A stretch of DNA of 64,000 bases from Haematobia irritans. Its lineage: Eukaryota; Arthropoda; Insecta; Diptera; Muscidae. Shown here one piece after another: positions 55,016 to 64,000 of the stretch (within the stretch, counting starts at the first letter, position 1; each line of letters opens with the position of its first letter). The translations under genes were made by a program, and so were the position numbers. The notes under the pieces were generated by a model. It worked only from the letters and a program-made list of their open reading frames with translations. It was not told the DNA's origin and searched no databases. The DNA lies in assembly GCF_050003625.1 (NCBI RefSeq), contig NC_134397.1, forward strand, positions 64,702,669 through 64,766,668, in the 5' to 3' direction.

Positions 55016-55086
55016 TGGTCGAAGCAGGGATCGAACCCACGACCCTTGGCATGCAAGGACGTAGTAACCACTGCTCCACGCTGCCA
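55016..55086 (-). mobile_element. tRNA-derived SINE head related to S1
   Basis: The minus strand has A box TGGAGCAGTGG (55068-55078) and B box GGTTCGATCCC (55027-55037). The head reads like S1 (CCTTGCATGC, GTCGTGGGTTCGAT, CCTGCTTCGACC), followed by a T-rich run. The ends do not pair as an acceptor stem, so this is a tRNA-derived element rather than a functional tRNA gene. Confidence 0.75.
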
Positions 55087-55195
55087 AACTAAATGTTTGT
55101 TTCTGTTAAATAAACTTTGTTTATTCGATTCGTGGGCGCCGCAAGATATGCTATATAAATATAACTTATATGGATAATTATCTATTGATGACCAT

Positions 55196-55400
55196 AACAG
55201 GTACATAGTTCAGTGGTTGGTGTGTTGGCTTACAAAGTGCGGTTCGATTCTTCGTTCAGGCGAAAGGTAAAAAAAATTTTAAAAATTTATAAAATCGTAT
55301 AATTTCTTCTACATTGTTGGTATTACAAGAAAAGGTGTTAAGAACTAAAAAACCTCGTCGATGTGAGAAAGATGTGAGGGAAAATGCAATTAGCAAGAAA
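55196..55400 (+). mobile_element. tRNA-derived SINE, family S2
   Basis: A box TAGTTCAGTGG (55206-55216) and B box GGTTCGATTCT (55251-55261), then AGGCGAAAGGTAAAA. The body AATTTCTTCTACATTGTTGG, AAGGTGTTAAGAACTAAAAA and GTGAGAAAGATGTGAGGG matches, in reverse, 59205-59310. Two copies with the same head-body order define a second SINE family. Confidence 0.85.
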
Positions 55401-56194
55401 CCAATGTTTTTTGTTTGAGTTTGTCTTTATGAAATTGTTTTTACAGCCTGGAAAAGAATAAACGTTTATCACAAAAAGTATATACTTTTCTTCCAAATAC
55501 ACTTCCTTACAGCGATGAGAAACGAACTTTGTTTGTCTAAAATTTCGTTTGGGAGGAAAGAATTATTTTTTTGCGTATATATACCGATCTCCCGATTTGA
55601 CTTATTGTGATTCTAGACAAAGAAATTTTTATCCGATTTGCCGGAAATTCAAAGTCCAGAGATATATTAGGTCCACAAATAAGTGTACCGAATATAGACC
55701 GATCTCCCCAATTTATTTCTTTGGCTTTTTGAACCCGTAGCTTTTATACGATTTAAGACCTCAAATATGTGTGCTAAATATGATGTCTATCGATGCATGT
55801 TTTGGTATAGCTCCCATATATGGACCGATCTCCCGATTTGATTTCTTTGCTATTAGAAACCGTAGTTTTTATCCGATTTGCCTGAATGGAAAATCTAGAG
55901 GAATTTTAGGACCACAAATAGTGGTGCGAAATATGGTGTGTATCGGTCCATGTTTTGGTATAGACCCCATATAGAACGATCTCCCGATTTGATTTCTTTG
56001 ACTATTAGAAACCGTAGTTTTTATACGATTTGCCTGAATGGAAAATGTTGTGGATCTGCCCATGTTGTGGTATAGATCCCATATAGAACGATCTCCCGAT
56101 TTGAATTCTTGGGCTTCTAAATATCCCAATTTTGTATGCGATTTTCATGAAAATGGTATAGGTGTATTGTAGATCCAATAAAAAGAATATATTG

Positions 56195-56444
56195 CACCCA
56201 GAGAAGGAATATGATCACCTCAAACATGTTTTAAGAGCAAAATGTTATTTTTGGGTGGTGACCATGTAACATGGTTTTCGCAACCATGTTATTTTCTCGG
56301 AAATCATGTATCTGATTTCGACAAACAGGTTATATTTGACGAGAAAATAACATTTTAGTGACAAACATGTTACATGGTCACCATACAAAAATAACATTTT
56401 TCTCTTGAAACATATTTGAGGTGATCATATTCGTTCTCTGCGTG
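56195..56444. mobile_element. Foldback MITE, family Q, 250 bp
   Basis: The ends are CACCCAGAGAAGGAATATGA and TCATATTCGTTCTCTGCGTG. Inverted similarity extends for about 100 nt into each side (ATGTTATTTTTG, GGTGACCATGTAACATG), leaving a small centre. TA follows the right end. Its length is exactly that of the copy at 60346-60595. Confidence 0.92.
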
Positions 56445-56459
56445 TATGTATGGGTTCAT

Positions 56460-58366
56460 GGTTTGGTATAGCTCCAATATCTCCCCATTGATCTCCCGAT
56501 TTGAATTCTTGTGTTTCTAAAATCTACAATATTTATGAGACATTTCTGAAATTGGAAACTTAGATGTATTTTAGGCCCAGAAAGGCCTGTGTCGTTTTGA
56601 GATTTTATCGGTCCACTGTTTGGTAAAGTTGTCTTGGGCGTCAAGGGCATCAAATTCCGCATTTCGAAAAGAAATGAGTTAGAATTTGTAAGAGCGTTTC
56701 ATTATTCTTTTGATTTCAGTTTAAAATCAAGTGTTAATTAAACTGCAGGAGTACATTTGAACTAATAATTTCCATGAACATAAATTAAGTTAAATTGGCA
56801 TTAATGTCGATTCGTTTTTAGTGCAGTACTACATTTCTTAAGTGTTCATTATATTCTTTTGTCTTTTATTGAACAAATTTAAAATTTTATAGAATTTTGC
56901 ACAGAATTTTTGAAATTAATTTTCGGCAAATTTTATATTCTTTTTATAAATGTTGTGTTTTCAAAAATGGTCCCTTTGCCTAAAATAAATACATTTATGT
57001 TAAATAGCAAATGTTTTTTTTTTATTCTATTGATGATTATTTGAATCACCTGAAAAGAATAAAAGAATTTCTTTCAAATGAGTGGCCAGATAAGAGAAAA
57101 CCTCATTAGCCACCACAAAAGTTGTTTCAAAAAAATGCAAACTACTATTATACGGTAAATAAAAAATATAAAGCAGCTTGAAATCGGCTTAAAACTCAAG
57201 ATTGTAACCCAAAAAAATCTACTCTCGAAACCACTCGACAAAAGTGCTTCAAGCACATGTATTTTTAACAAATTACTTCTGTTCTTTGTCTTCTGGTAAA
57301 GAATTCATTTTCTAAAGAATTTCAAGGATCTCTTTTTGTGTGATTGGTAAACAAATTACAAGACATATTGTTTTGCATAAAATTTTAAGTAATCCACAAA
57401 AAAAAAGAAAAACAAATGAGTTCATCTCTAAGTAGGATTAAATCTAAAAAAAGAGAAATAGTTTAAGCATTCAAGAGATACCATACCATATGTGAGAGGG
57501 AGAGAGAGACAAAGAAAAACACAAAGATATCTTAAACATCTTATAAATAATAGTACTCACAAGAGAAAGAGAGAGAGAGAGAGGAGAACAAGACAATGTT
57601 TACATTAATACCATCTATGGTAAGTATTTTCCTATGAGACCTTCTTGCTCACACTTTGAGGTCAAATGGAAAATCCCTTGGTTTTGTGATGCTGTAACAA
57701 ATAAAGATCTTTGCATTTTCTTTGGGGTGGAATGAGTGTGACGGCATTTTCTTGGCTTTGGCATGATCTCAGAAGGCAAGTCCTTGATGTGATCTTAATT
57801 AGTTTGACACACTTATTGGGTTAAAGTTCAAGATATGGAAATTGGGACTATGTTCTATTTGTGACGATATTTTGTATGACTTGTTAGAGAACGGAAAGGA
57901 AGTATTTCAACAAGAGAGGGGTCGGATTGGCTGTTTAAAGTACATTTGAGAAGTATACATTGAGTCAAATATTAGAATATTTGAAACATAATTGGCTTAC
58001 CATTGTCATATAATATTTGCCAATTTGGGGAAATTTTCTTTGCTTCAATTAATTTTTATTGGAACTTGATTCAATCATGGAAAAGATAACATCAATCACC
58101 TATGCCATTAATTAATTTCTGTGACTAATTTTTGTTATGATTAAAATATTAAATAAATTAAATAAGTAGAAACTATAGAAATTATAAAAAAAGATAAAAT
58201 AAGGTCGATATTTTTCTAAATAAATAAAGTCATTTTTTAGTTGAAGATATTTTCAAACTGATAAGAACCAAAGATTGCTCGATTGGAGTGTGGTGAAGAG
58301 TATAATATATAGAGTAGCTAATATGTAGTGCTACAAAGTAAAGCGCAATACTTTTTTAAATGTTAT
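56460..58366. other. Mostly unique DNA
   Basis: 56460-56690 still contains A-like motifs (CCCATTGATCTCCCGATTTG). From about 56.7 kb the sequence is unique, with a GA-rich tract at 57496-57584 that could bind GAGA-type factors. No gene is supported. Confidence 0.4.
57563..57584. repeat. GA dinucleotide microsatellite
   Basis: GAGAAAGAGAGAGAGAGAGA-type run, with a second purine run at about 57496-57510. Confidence 0.9.
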
Positions 58367-58694
58367 ACCTTCTACCATAGGATGGGGGTATATTAACTTT
58401 GTCCTTCCGTATGTACGTGAGTAATATTTTACTCACGCACACTCATGACTGAAAAATCTTAGTCACGCACATGCACGCACGATATTATCTAAATCTGAAA
58501 CGATTTCGACAGAATTTTGCATACTTTGCTAGTATATCAGTTCTAATATTTCTGCAGAATTTCAAATAAATTAGAGTGAAACTACGACCTCCGGCAATCA
58601 TATGCGTCTAAATCAGCCGAAAGAAATATGGTAAATGGAAGCTTTGTCTTAAACTGAACAGATTTCTATTAAATTTAGCATATTTGAGATATTA
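58367..58694. mobile_element. Fragments of B end, hAT3-type repeat and element A
   Basis: ACCTTCTACCATAGGATGGG with TATATTAACTTTGTCC is the B far end reversed. TACTCACGCACACTCATGAC and GTCACGCACATGCACGCACG are hAT3-type repeats. From about 58485 element A resumes (CTAAATCTGAAACGATTTCG). Confidence 0.7.
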
Positions 58695-58768
58695 CACTCA
58701 AAAAAAAGCCTCTATTTTACTAAAGCCAATTTAACTTTATTTTAGTTCATGGAATTCTTATGTTTGTA

Positions 58769-59745
58769 CACCCTCACAAAAAATCGCTCTTGTAACATAT
58801 ACTCCCAAACATATTTTGCTTCAAGCATATACATTTTTGGGTATTGCCCAAACATTTATATGTTTGATCTCTTCCATTATATAATATGTTTGAAAGCATA
58901 TTGGTCTAAACAATATATGTTTGGGTAGTCTAAGTTCCAAACATTTTGTATTTTTGCATCCAAATTCAATAATGTTGTCTTCCAAAAAACAATATGTTAT
59001 TATGTGAACATATAATATGTTTGGAAGCATTTTGCACCCAAAAATATTATATGCTTAAAAAAAAATTCTCCCAAACAATATTGTGCTCAAAATTTTATTT
59101 ATTTATTTATATATTTACAATCATAATGAATTACGAAAATAAACAGGTAATATAGGTGCTAACAACATAGGTTTTCGACCTGAATGCTCAAAATTTTGTT
59201 TCTGCTAATTGTATATTCCCCCACATCTTTCTCACTTCCACGAGATTTTTTAGTTCTTAGCACCTTTTTCTGTAATACAAACATTGTAGAAGAAATTGTT
59301 CAATTTTATGATTTTTTTTATTTTAATTTTACCTTTTGCCGGACGGGGATTCGAACAGCGGACCACACAGTTTGTAATGATCAAAGAAGTAGCTGATCAA
59401 TTGCCCAAGGAAAAATAAAATGTTAATTTTGTAATAACAAGCAAGAACCACCAACTTAATTCAATATCGCTCCCTGTTAAATAGCGCTCCAAGCTACTAA
59501 ACACATATATGTTTATAGGCTATTTCTAAATTAATATATGTTTGCATCCAAGCATATTATATTTACAAACATTTTATGTCCCAAACATAATATGTTCTAA
59601 CATATTAACATATATGTCCCAAACATGTTATGCTAGTTTATGAACATTATATGCTTGCACTCAAAAATATTGTGTTTAAAAATTTGTTTTCCAAACATAT
59701 AATGTTTATAGCCAAACATATGAAAAACAGTCTTTTTCATCCGTG
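58769..59745 (+). mobile_element. Element K, near-complete, with nested S2 SINE
   Basis: TA then CACCCTCACAAAAAATCGCT; the end CATATGAAAAACAGTC, TTTTTCATCCGTG is followed by TA. Many AAACATATAATATGTTTGG-like units are present. S2-containing foreign sequence interrupts it at about 59090-59480. Confidence 0.8.
59175..59410 (-). mobile_element. tRNA-derived SINE, family S2, reversed copy
   Basis: On the minus strand there is a B box TGTTCGAATCC (59347-59357) and an A-box-like TTGATCAGCTA (59390-59400), then the S2 body ending GAAAGATGTGGGGGAATATA. It matches 55196-55400 in order. Confidence 0.8.
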
Positions 59746-59872
59746 TAGAAAGTTTCCTTTTTAGCGTACGTTAGTTAAATGAACTTAAAAACAAGAAAAA
59801 ATTATACTCAAACGAAGCATAAGGATTTACAAAATTCGTACTTCTCACAAAATATTTTTTTCTTTTTGAGTG

Positions 59873-60164
59873 CAGACAGACGGACATCGATAAATCGACT
59901 GAGTAGCGCGGTTGTCAAAAGTAATCTAGCAACATTTTAAGAAAATCCTACCAAATAAAAAATATTTCATATTGAAGTTAATGATTAGGAAAGAAATTTT
60001 TCTTCCAAAGAAATAATCTGGAATTTTAGAGTGGGCTAAAATTTAGTTCAATTTTCGCACGAGGTGGATAATTAACTTATTTAAAGACATGTAGTCTATG
60101 GATATAAATTTCCTTACAGACAAACACTAAATGATTAAACATTGGAAATATACAAGTATAAACG
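59873..60164. other. Element A remnant and spacer
   Basis: GACAGACGGACATCGATAAA with TCGACTGAG is the GTCY-core side of A. The remainder is unclassified. Confidence 0.5.
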
Positions 60165-61930
60165 GCCGAAAGTTCGGCCAGGCCGATTCTTATGTACCCT
60201 CCACCATGGATTGCGTAGAAACTTCTACGAAAGACTGTCATCCACAATCGAATTACTTGGGTTGTGGTATAGTAAAATTTCATAATATCGTTTTCTAAAT
60301 TGTGAGTCCATACGTGGTATATATCAGACAAAAAAGTTATGTATACACCCAGAGAAGGAATATGATCACCTCAAACATGTTTCAAGAGCACCATGTTACT
60401 TTTTTACAGCGACCATGTAGCATTTTTGACGTAAAAATATTCTTTTCTCGTCAAACATAACATGCTTTCCGAAATCAGATACATAATTTCCGAGAAAAGA
60501 ACATGGTTTCGACAAACATGCAACATGTTTTCCGTGAAAAAGTAACATTTTGCTCTTGGAACATGGTTTGGATGATCATATTCCTTCTCTGCGTGTAGGT
60601 AAGTCTACAAATAATTACGAATCGATATGGACTTTTTGCACGATAGGTAGAGAGCCAGAATTGAAATATGGGGGTCGCTTATATGGGGGATATATATAAT
60701 TATGAACTTGATATGGACCAATTTTTGTGTGATTGGGGATCGATTTATATGAGGGCTATATATAACTATAGACCGATATAGACCTAGTTAGACATGGTTG
60801 TTAACGGCCATATACTAGCACAATGCACCAAATTTCAACTGACTCGGATGAAATTTGCTCCTCCAAGAGGTTCCAAACCCAAATTTAGGGATCGGTTTAT
60901 ATGGGGGCTATATATGATTATGGACTGATATGGACCACTTTTGGCATGGTTGTTAAATAGCATATACTACCACCACGTACCAAATTTCAACCAGATCGGA
61001 TGAATTTTGCTTCTCCAAAAGGCACCGGAGGTCAAATCTGGGGATCGGTTTATATGGGAGCTATATATAATTATGGACTGATGTGAACCAATTCCTGCAT
61101 GTTTGTTGGATACCATATACTAACATCACGTACCAAATTTCAACCGAATCGGATGTATTTTGCTCTTCCAAGGGGCCCCGGAGGTCAAATCTGGGGATCG
61201 GTTTATATGGGGTCTATATATAATTATGGACCGATTTCGACCAATTTTTGCGTGGGTGTTTGAGGCCATATATTAACACCACGTACCAAATTTCACCCGA
61301 ATCGGATGTATGTTGCTCTTCCAAGGGGCTCCGGAGGTCAAACCTGGGGATCGGTTTATATGGGGCCTATATATAATTATGGACCGATGTGGACCAATTT
61401 TTGCATGGTCATTAGAGATCATATACTAACACCATGTACCAAATTTCAGTGGGGTCGGATAAAATTTGCTTCTCTTAAAGCTCCGCAAGCCAAATCGGGG
61501 GATCGGTTTATATGGGGGCTATATATAATTATAGACGGATGTGAACCAATTTTTGCATGGTTGTTATAGACCATATACTAACACCATGTACCAAATTTCA
61601 GCCGGATCGGGTGGAATTTGCTTTTCTTAGAGGATCCGCAAGCCAAATTTGGGGGTCCGTTTATATGGGGGCTATACGTAAAAATGGACCGATATGGCCC
61701 ATTTGCAATACTATCTGACCTACATCAATAACAACTACTTGTGCTAAGTTTCAAGTCGATAGCTTATTTTGTTCGGAAGTTAGCGTGATTTCAACAGACG
61801 GACGGACAGTCGGACATGCTCCGATCGACTCAGAATTTCACCACGACCCAGAATATATATACTTTATGGGGTCTTAGAGCAATGACAAAGTTAATATACC
61901 TTCATCTTATGATGGAGGATATAATAAAAT
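60165..61930 (+). mobile_element. Element B, longest copy
   Basis: Head GGCCGAAAGTTCGGCCAGGC (GGCCGAA/TTCGGCC stem) and TACCCTCCACCATGGATTGC. Then come tandem units of about 153 bp with GGATCGG at 61042, 61195, 61347 and 61501, each with TATGGGGGCTATATATAATT. The 3' region has CAGACGGACGGACAGTCGGA, CGATCGACTCAGAATTTCAC and ATATATATACTTTATGGGGT, the GTCY plus TA-rich core seen in mini-me-like fly repeats. The end is TACCTTCATCTTATGATGGA. The Q element at 60346-60595 interrupts it. Non-coding. Confidence 0.88.
60346..60595. mobile_element. Foldback MITE, family Q, with TA duplication
   Basis: The ends are CACCCAGAGAAGGAATATGA and TCATATTCCTTCTCTGCGTG, flanked by TA at 60344-60345 and 60596-60597. 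The uninterrupted B copy at 15030-15050 (GTGTACGTAAGTCTAC) shows the empty site. Like the copy at 56195-56444, it is 250 bp long. Confidence 0.95.
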
Positions 61931-63429
61931 CCAAAATCTCTCTGAACTTAACAAAATTTACACAAAAGTCAAGATCATTTTTGGAGATATTATTGAATTC
62001 ATTTAACGCACGACAAATTGGTTCATTAGCCGGATAATTAGTTCTATGTATGTGAGTACAGAAAACAATATTGTTGCGCAGTATTCTACCAGGCACATTT
62101 TTCCCATAACTCAACTTAAATTTTTTTGTGTGTAGCAGCCCATGATTTTGTATGAAAATAAACCCTAATATTATATAGAAATTGGTTACTTAATCTTTAA
62201 AATTAAGTAACTATTTTTTAGAATAGTTTTACTCTAAAGTTAAGAAATGAAGTATTCTCGTATTTTTTGTTTGTTTTCAATTTCCTTCAAGGACCATTAA
62301 AATTCAATCCATTTAAGCATAACATTTTTCTACTAACATATACTACTCTTGCAAAACCTCTATATAATAATAATAAAAAATTGTAAAAATCTAAAAAACA
62401 AAGGTCCGGAAGCCATTACTCTTCACAAATATTTAAAAACAATGAAGGGGACAAATGTTGTAATCTTCGGACTACAATGTGGTATCATTAAATGTGTAAG
62501 GACATCTAAGTATCCCTATCTAAAATAATCTAACAGAGAAAAAAAACTAAAAAATGTTATAGCAACATGGTGACATACATTTTTATTTACGTAACTCACA
62601 TTCAGTCACTTCGTTTTTGGAGTAAATTTACGATCTACAAACAATGCTGATAGATTGAAAATGTGCAAGAAATCAATGAACTCCATTGATTTGTTTTTTG
62701 ACCGACCATAGACAAAAGAATGAAATCTAGCAACTGATCAAATATTACTTCGAAAAAGGATAAGGTTGATGTCCTTTAGAGCGCAAACTGAATGAATGAA
62801 TTAGACAATAGACAAAAAAGTCAAATGCTTTTCGCCTTTTGTTTTTTGTGAAAATTACATAGATTTGGTCAATAAAGTGTCTTTTCGGTTAATAGGGGGC
62901 TTAAAATAAAAAATGGTACCAAAAGACGGATATCTTACCATGTGCCACTTCCAGGTGCTTCAAAAACTGCTAAACTGACCAAAATTCATTGCCTAGTATC
63001 GACATGCGGCCGATTGAAGATGCGGCAGGGAGTGTGAATTGTGATGGGTGGCGCGTTGGCACATTCATGCATTGGAAAAAAAAAATACTGTCCAACATAC
63101 TCTCAAAAAACAGTGGACCCTTCAGGGTTCGAAAACCAATTTCACCCTGTTTTAGTTCATGGAAATTATTATGAGTTTTTTATTTGGTTTTTGGTCGATC
63201 TATTGTTAGAATAGTAAATTCATGTCACATGAATTTACTATGGAAATTATTATGTTTTTGATATAATCATGAACATCGATCACTTTTACAAAATTGGACC
63301 GAAGTTGACCGATTTGCTTGAAATTTTAAGCGAAGGTTGTGGTTGAAATCTAGACTAAGATTCGCTACTTTATTTTTCGATATTTAGTCGAGGAGGGAGA
63401 CATTTTTTTTACAGTACACACACACCAAA
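61931..63429. other. Mostly unique DNA
   Basis: AT-rich to mixed composition. At about 63099-63180 a short M1-like end occurs (ACTCTCAAAAAACAGTGGAC, TTTTAGTTCATGGAAATTAT). A duplicated ATGGAAATTATTATG lies at 63159 and 63239. No gene is supported. Confidence 0.4.
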
Positions 63430-63964
63430 AAGATTCTGATTCAATCACGAAATTAATTGATCCAATTAAGTTTTTAATTGAAATGTCTTCAATCACGAAT
63501 ATGGTAGTATCAATTACAGTTTTAATTGGACATTAAAAAAAAATACTTGATTAAAAAATTAATTGATTTCATTAGCAAATTTCAATTAAATTTTTAATTG
63601 ATTCAAAATTTAATTGATGTTGATTGCAAACCTCCATTGATTTGTTCATTAAAAACTTCACTATTTTCAATTATTTTCTTTACTGAGATAGTTTTATTTT
63701 GATTAAAACATGGATTGTTTGTAATAAATTTTTGGTCAAAAATTAAGAAAATGTCCATCATTTATTTTAATTGACTGAGTATGATTAAAAAGTTAATTGT
63801 ATCGATTAATGTTTTAATTAAAAATTTTTCAATCATTGACTTAATTAACTTAATATTTCTATCTTCTATCTTAAAAAGTTCATTGTACCGATTAATTTAT
63901 AAATGGAAAATATTTTTAACATTAATCAAATTGGAAATATTTTGGTGATATTTTTTTCTGTGCA
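63430..63964 (+). mobile_element. Dispersed repeat E, near-complete
   Basis: CACCAAAAAGATTCTGATTC, ATGTCTTCAATCACGAATAT, TTAATTGATGTTGATTGC and an end AATATTTTGGTGATATTTTT, TTCTGTGC parallel 6830-7195. The start CACACCAAAAAG and the end CTGTGC suggest short inverted ends. Confidence 0.65.
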
Positions 63965-64000
63965 GTGAAAAAATTTAACTTCTCCGATTTACTTGAAATT

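Larger units (their letters stand above)
54715..55575 (+). mobile_element. MITE family P copy carrying two nested tRNA-derived inserts
   Basis: TA then CACGCAAAGAAAAAAAAAAA; the far end is GGGAGGAAAGAATTATTTTT then TTTGCG and TA. The interior has the P motifs GGAAAACGTG and AACTTTGTTTGTCTAAAATT. The empty site is A sequence GATATAGCCCCATATATACC. Two tRNA-derived sequences, at 55016-55086 (minus) and 55196-55400 (plus), lie inside. Confidence 0.75.
54546..56194. mobile_element. Element A-like block with nested P, SINEs
   Basis: A-type tandem motifs (GATATAGCCCCATA, CCGATCTCCCGATTTGATTTC, ATTTTTATCCGATTTGCC, TTTGGTATAGCTCCCATAT) on both sides of the P element at 54715-55575. Units of about 145 bp repeat from 55578 to 56160. 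Short frames here are repeat-derived. Confidence 0.65.
58695..59872 (-). mobile_element. M1 MITE split by element K
   Basis: TTA then CACTCAAAAAAAAGCCTCTA, AAAGCCAATTTAACTTTATT up to 58768. After K it continues AAGTTTCCTTTTTAGCGTAC, GTTAGTTAAATGAAC and closes TTTTTCTTTTTGAGTG at 59872. It has an internal deletion near its left end. Confidence 0.8.

Noticed and set aside
55016..55086. Functional tRNA gene on the minus strand
   Set aside because: A and B boxes are good but the 5' and 3' ends do not form an acceptor stem, and the head equals that of a SINE.

Overview
This window is eukaryotic nuclear DNA from a higher fly. The composition (very AT-rich, no operons), the transposon families and one diagnostic gene point to a calyptrate/muscid-type dipteran. 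The only intact protein gene I can support is hunchback (hb), a single uninterrupted 816-codon coding exon on the minus strand at 9082-11532. It encodes the gap-gene zinc-finger repressor, with four central and two C-terminal C2H2 fingers. Downstream of its stop, the 3'UTR has two 20-nt Nanos response elements with identical layout (8804-8823 and 8922-8941), each with a GUUGY box A and a consensus Pumilio site. Upstream, a TATA-like box and an initiator about 30 bp apart (12709-12745) look like the P2 core promoter. A strong splice acceptor at 11681-11682 suggests a leader intron. About 7 kb around hb (7.2-14.2 kb) is free of recognisable transposons.

The rest is mostly transposon-derived and deeply nested. 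(1) hAT elements: CAGTGTTGCC/CACGGTTGCC ends, some with perfect 8-bp target duplications, carrying a 29-bp minisatellite that reaches 2-3 kb; and a TAGAGGT-ended group. (2) Several TA-target, inverted-terminal-repeat MITE families, called here M1, T, P, Q and K. (3) Two larger dispersed families, A and B, with ~150-bp internal tandem units in B and a mini-me-like GTCY core near one end. (4) An RNase H-bearing I/LOA-type LINE, 5'-truncated, with its best copy at about 52.3-53.44 kb. (5) A tRNA-derived SINE whose 3' tail matches that LINE's 3' tail, plus a second tRNA-derived SINE family. (6) Two decayed Tc1/mariner-type transposase fragments. (7) A 3.2-kb degenerate AT-rich tandem array at 29.2-32.4 kb.

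Layout: 0-2.1 kb unique; 2.2-7.2 kb nested SINE/MITE/B/hAT/A; 7.2-14.2 kb hb with 3'UTR, leader and promoter; 14.2-21.1 kb M1, B, D, T, LINE and A; 21.4-23.4 kb unique island; 23.6-27.8 kb T and hAT with the minisatellite, then a transposase relic; 29.2-32.4 kb tandem array; 33.7-45.6 kb dense repeats; 46.1-48.9 and 49.8-51.9 kb unique islands that are candidate hb distal promoter or enhancers; 52-56.4 kb LINE, transposase relic and nested SINEs; 56.5-58.3 kb unique; 58.4-62 kb a four-level nest and the longest B copy; 62-63.4 kb unique; 63.4-64 kb an E element.

I saw no prokaryote-like system, no CRISPR, no rRNA and no bona fide tRNA. The most noteworthy points are the SINE/LINE tail sharing, the minisatellite-bearing hAT family with clear target duplications, and the conserved NRE pair of hb.
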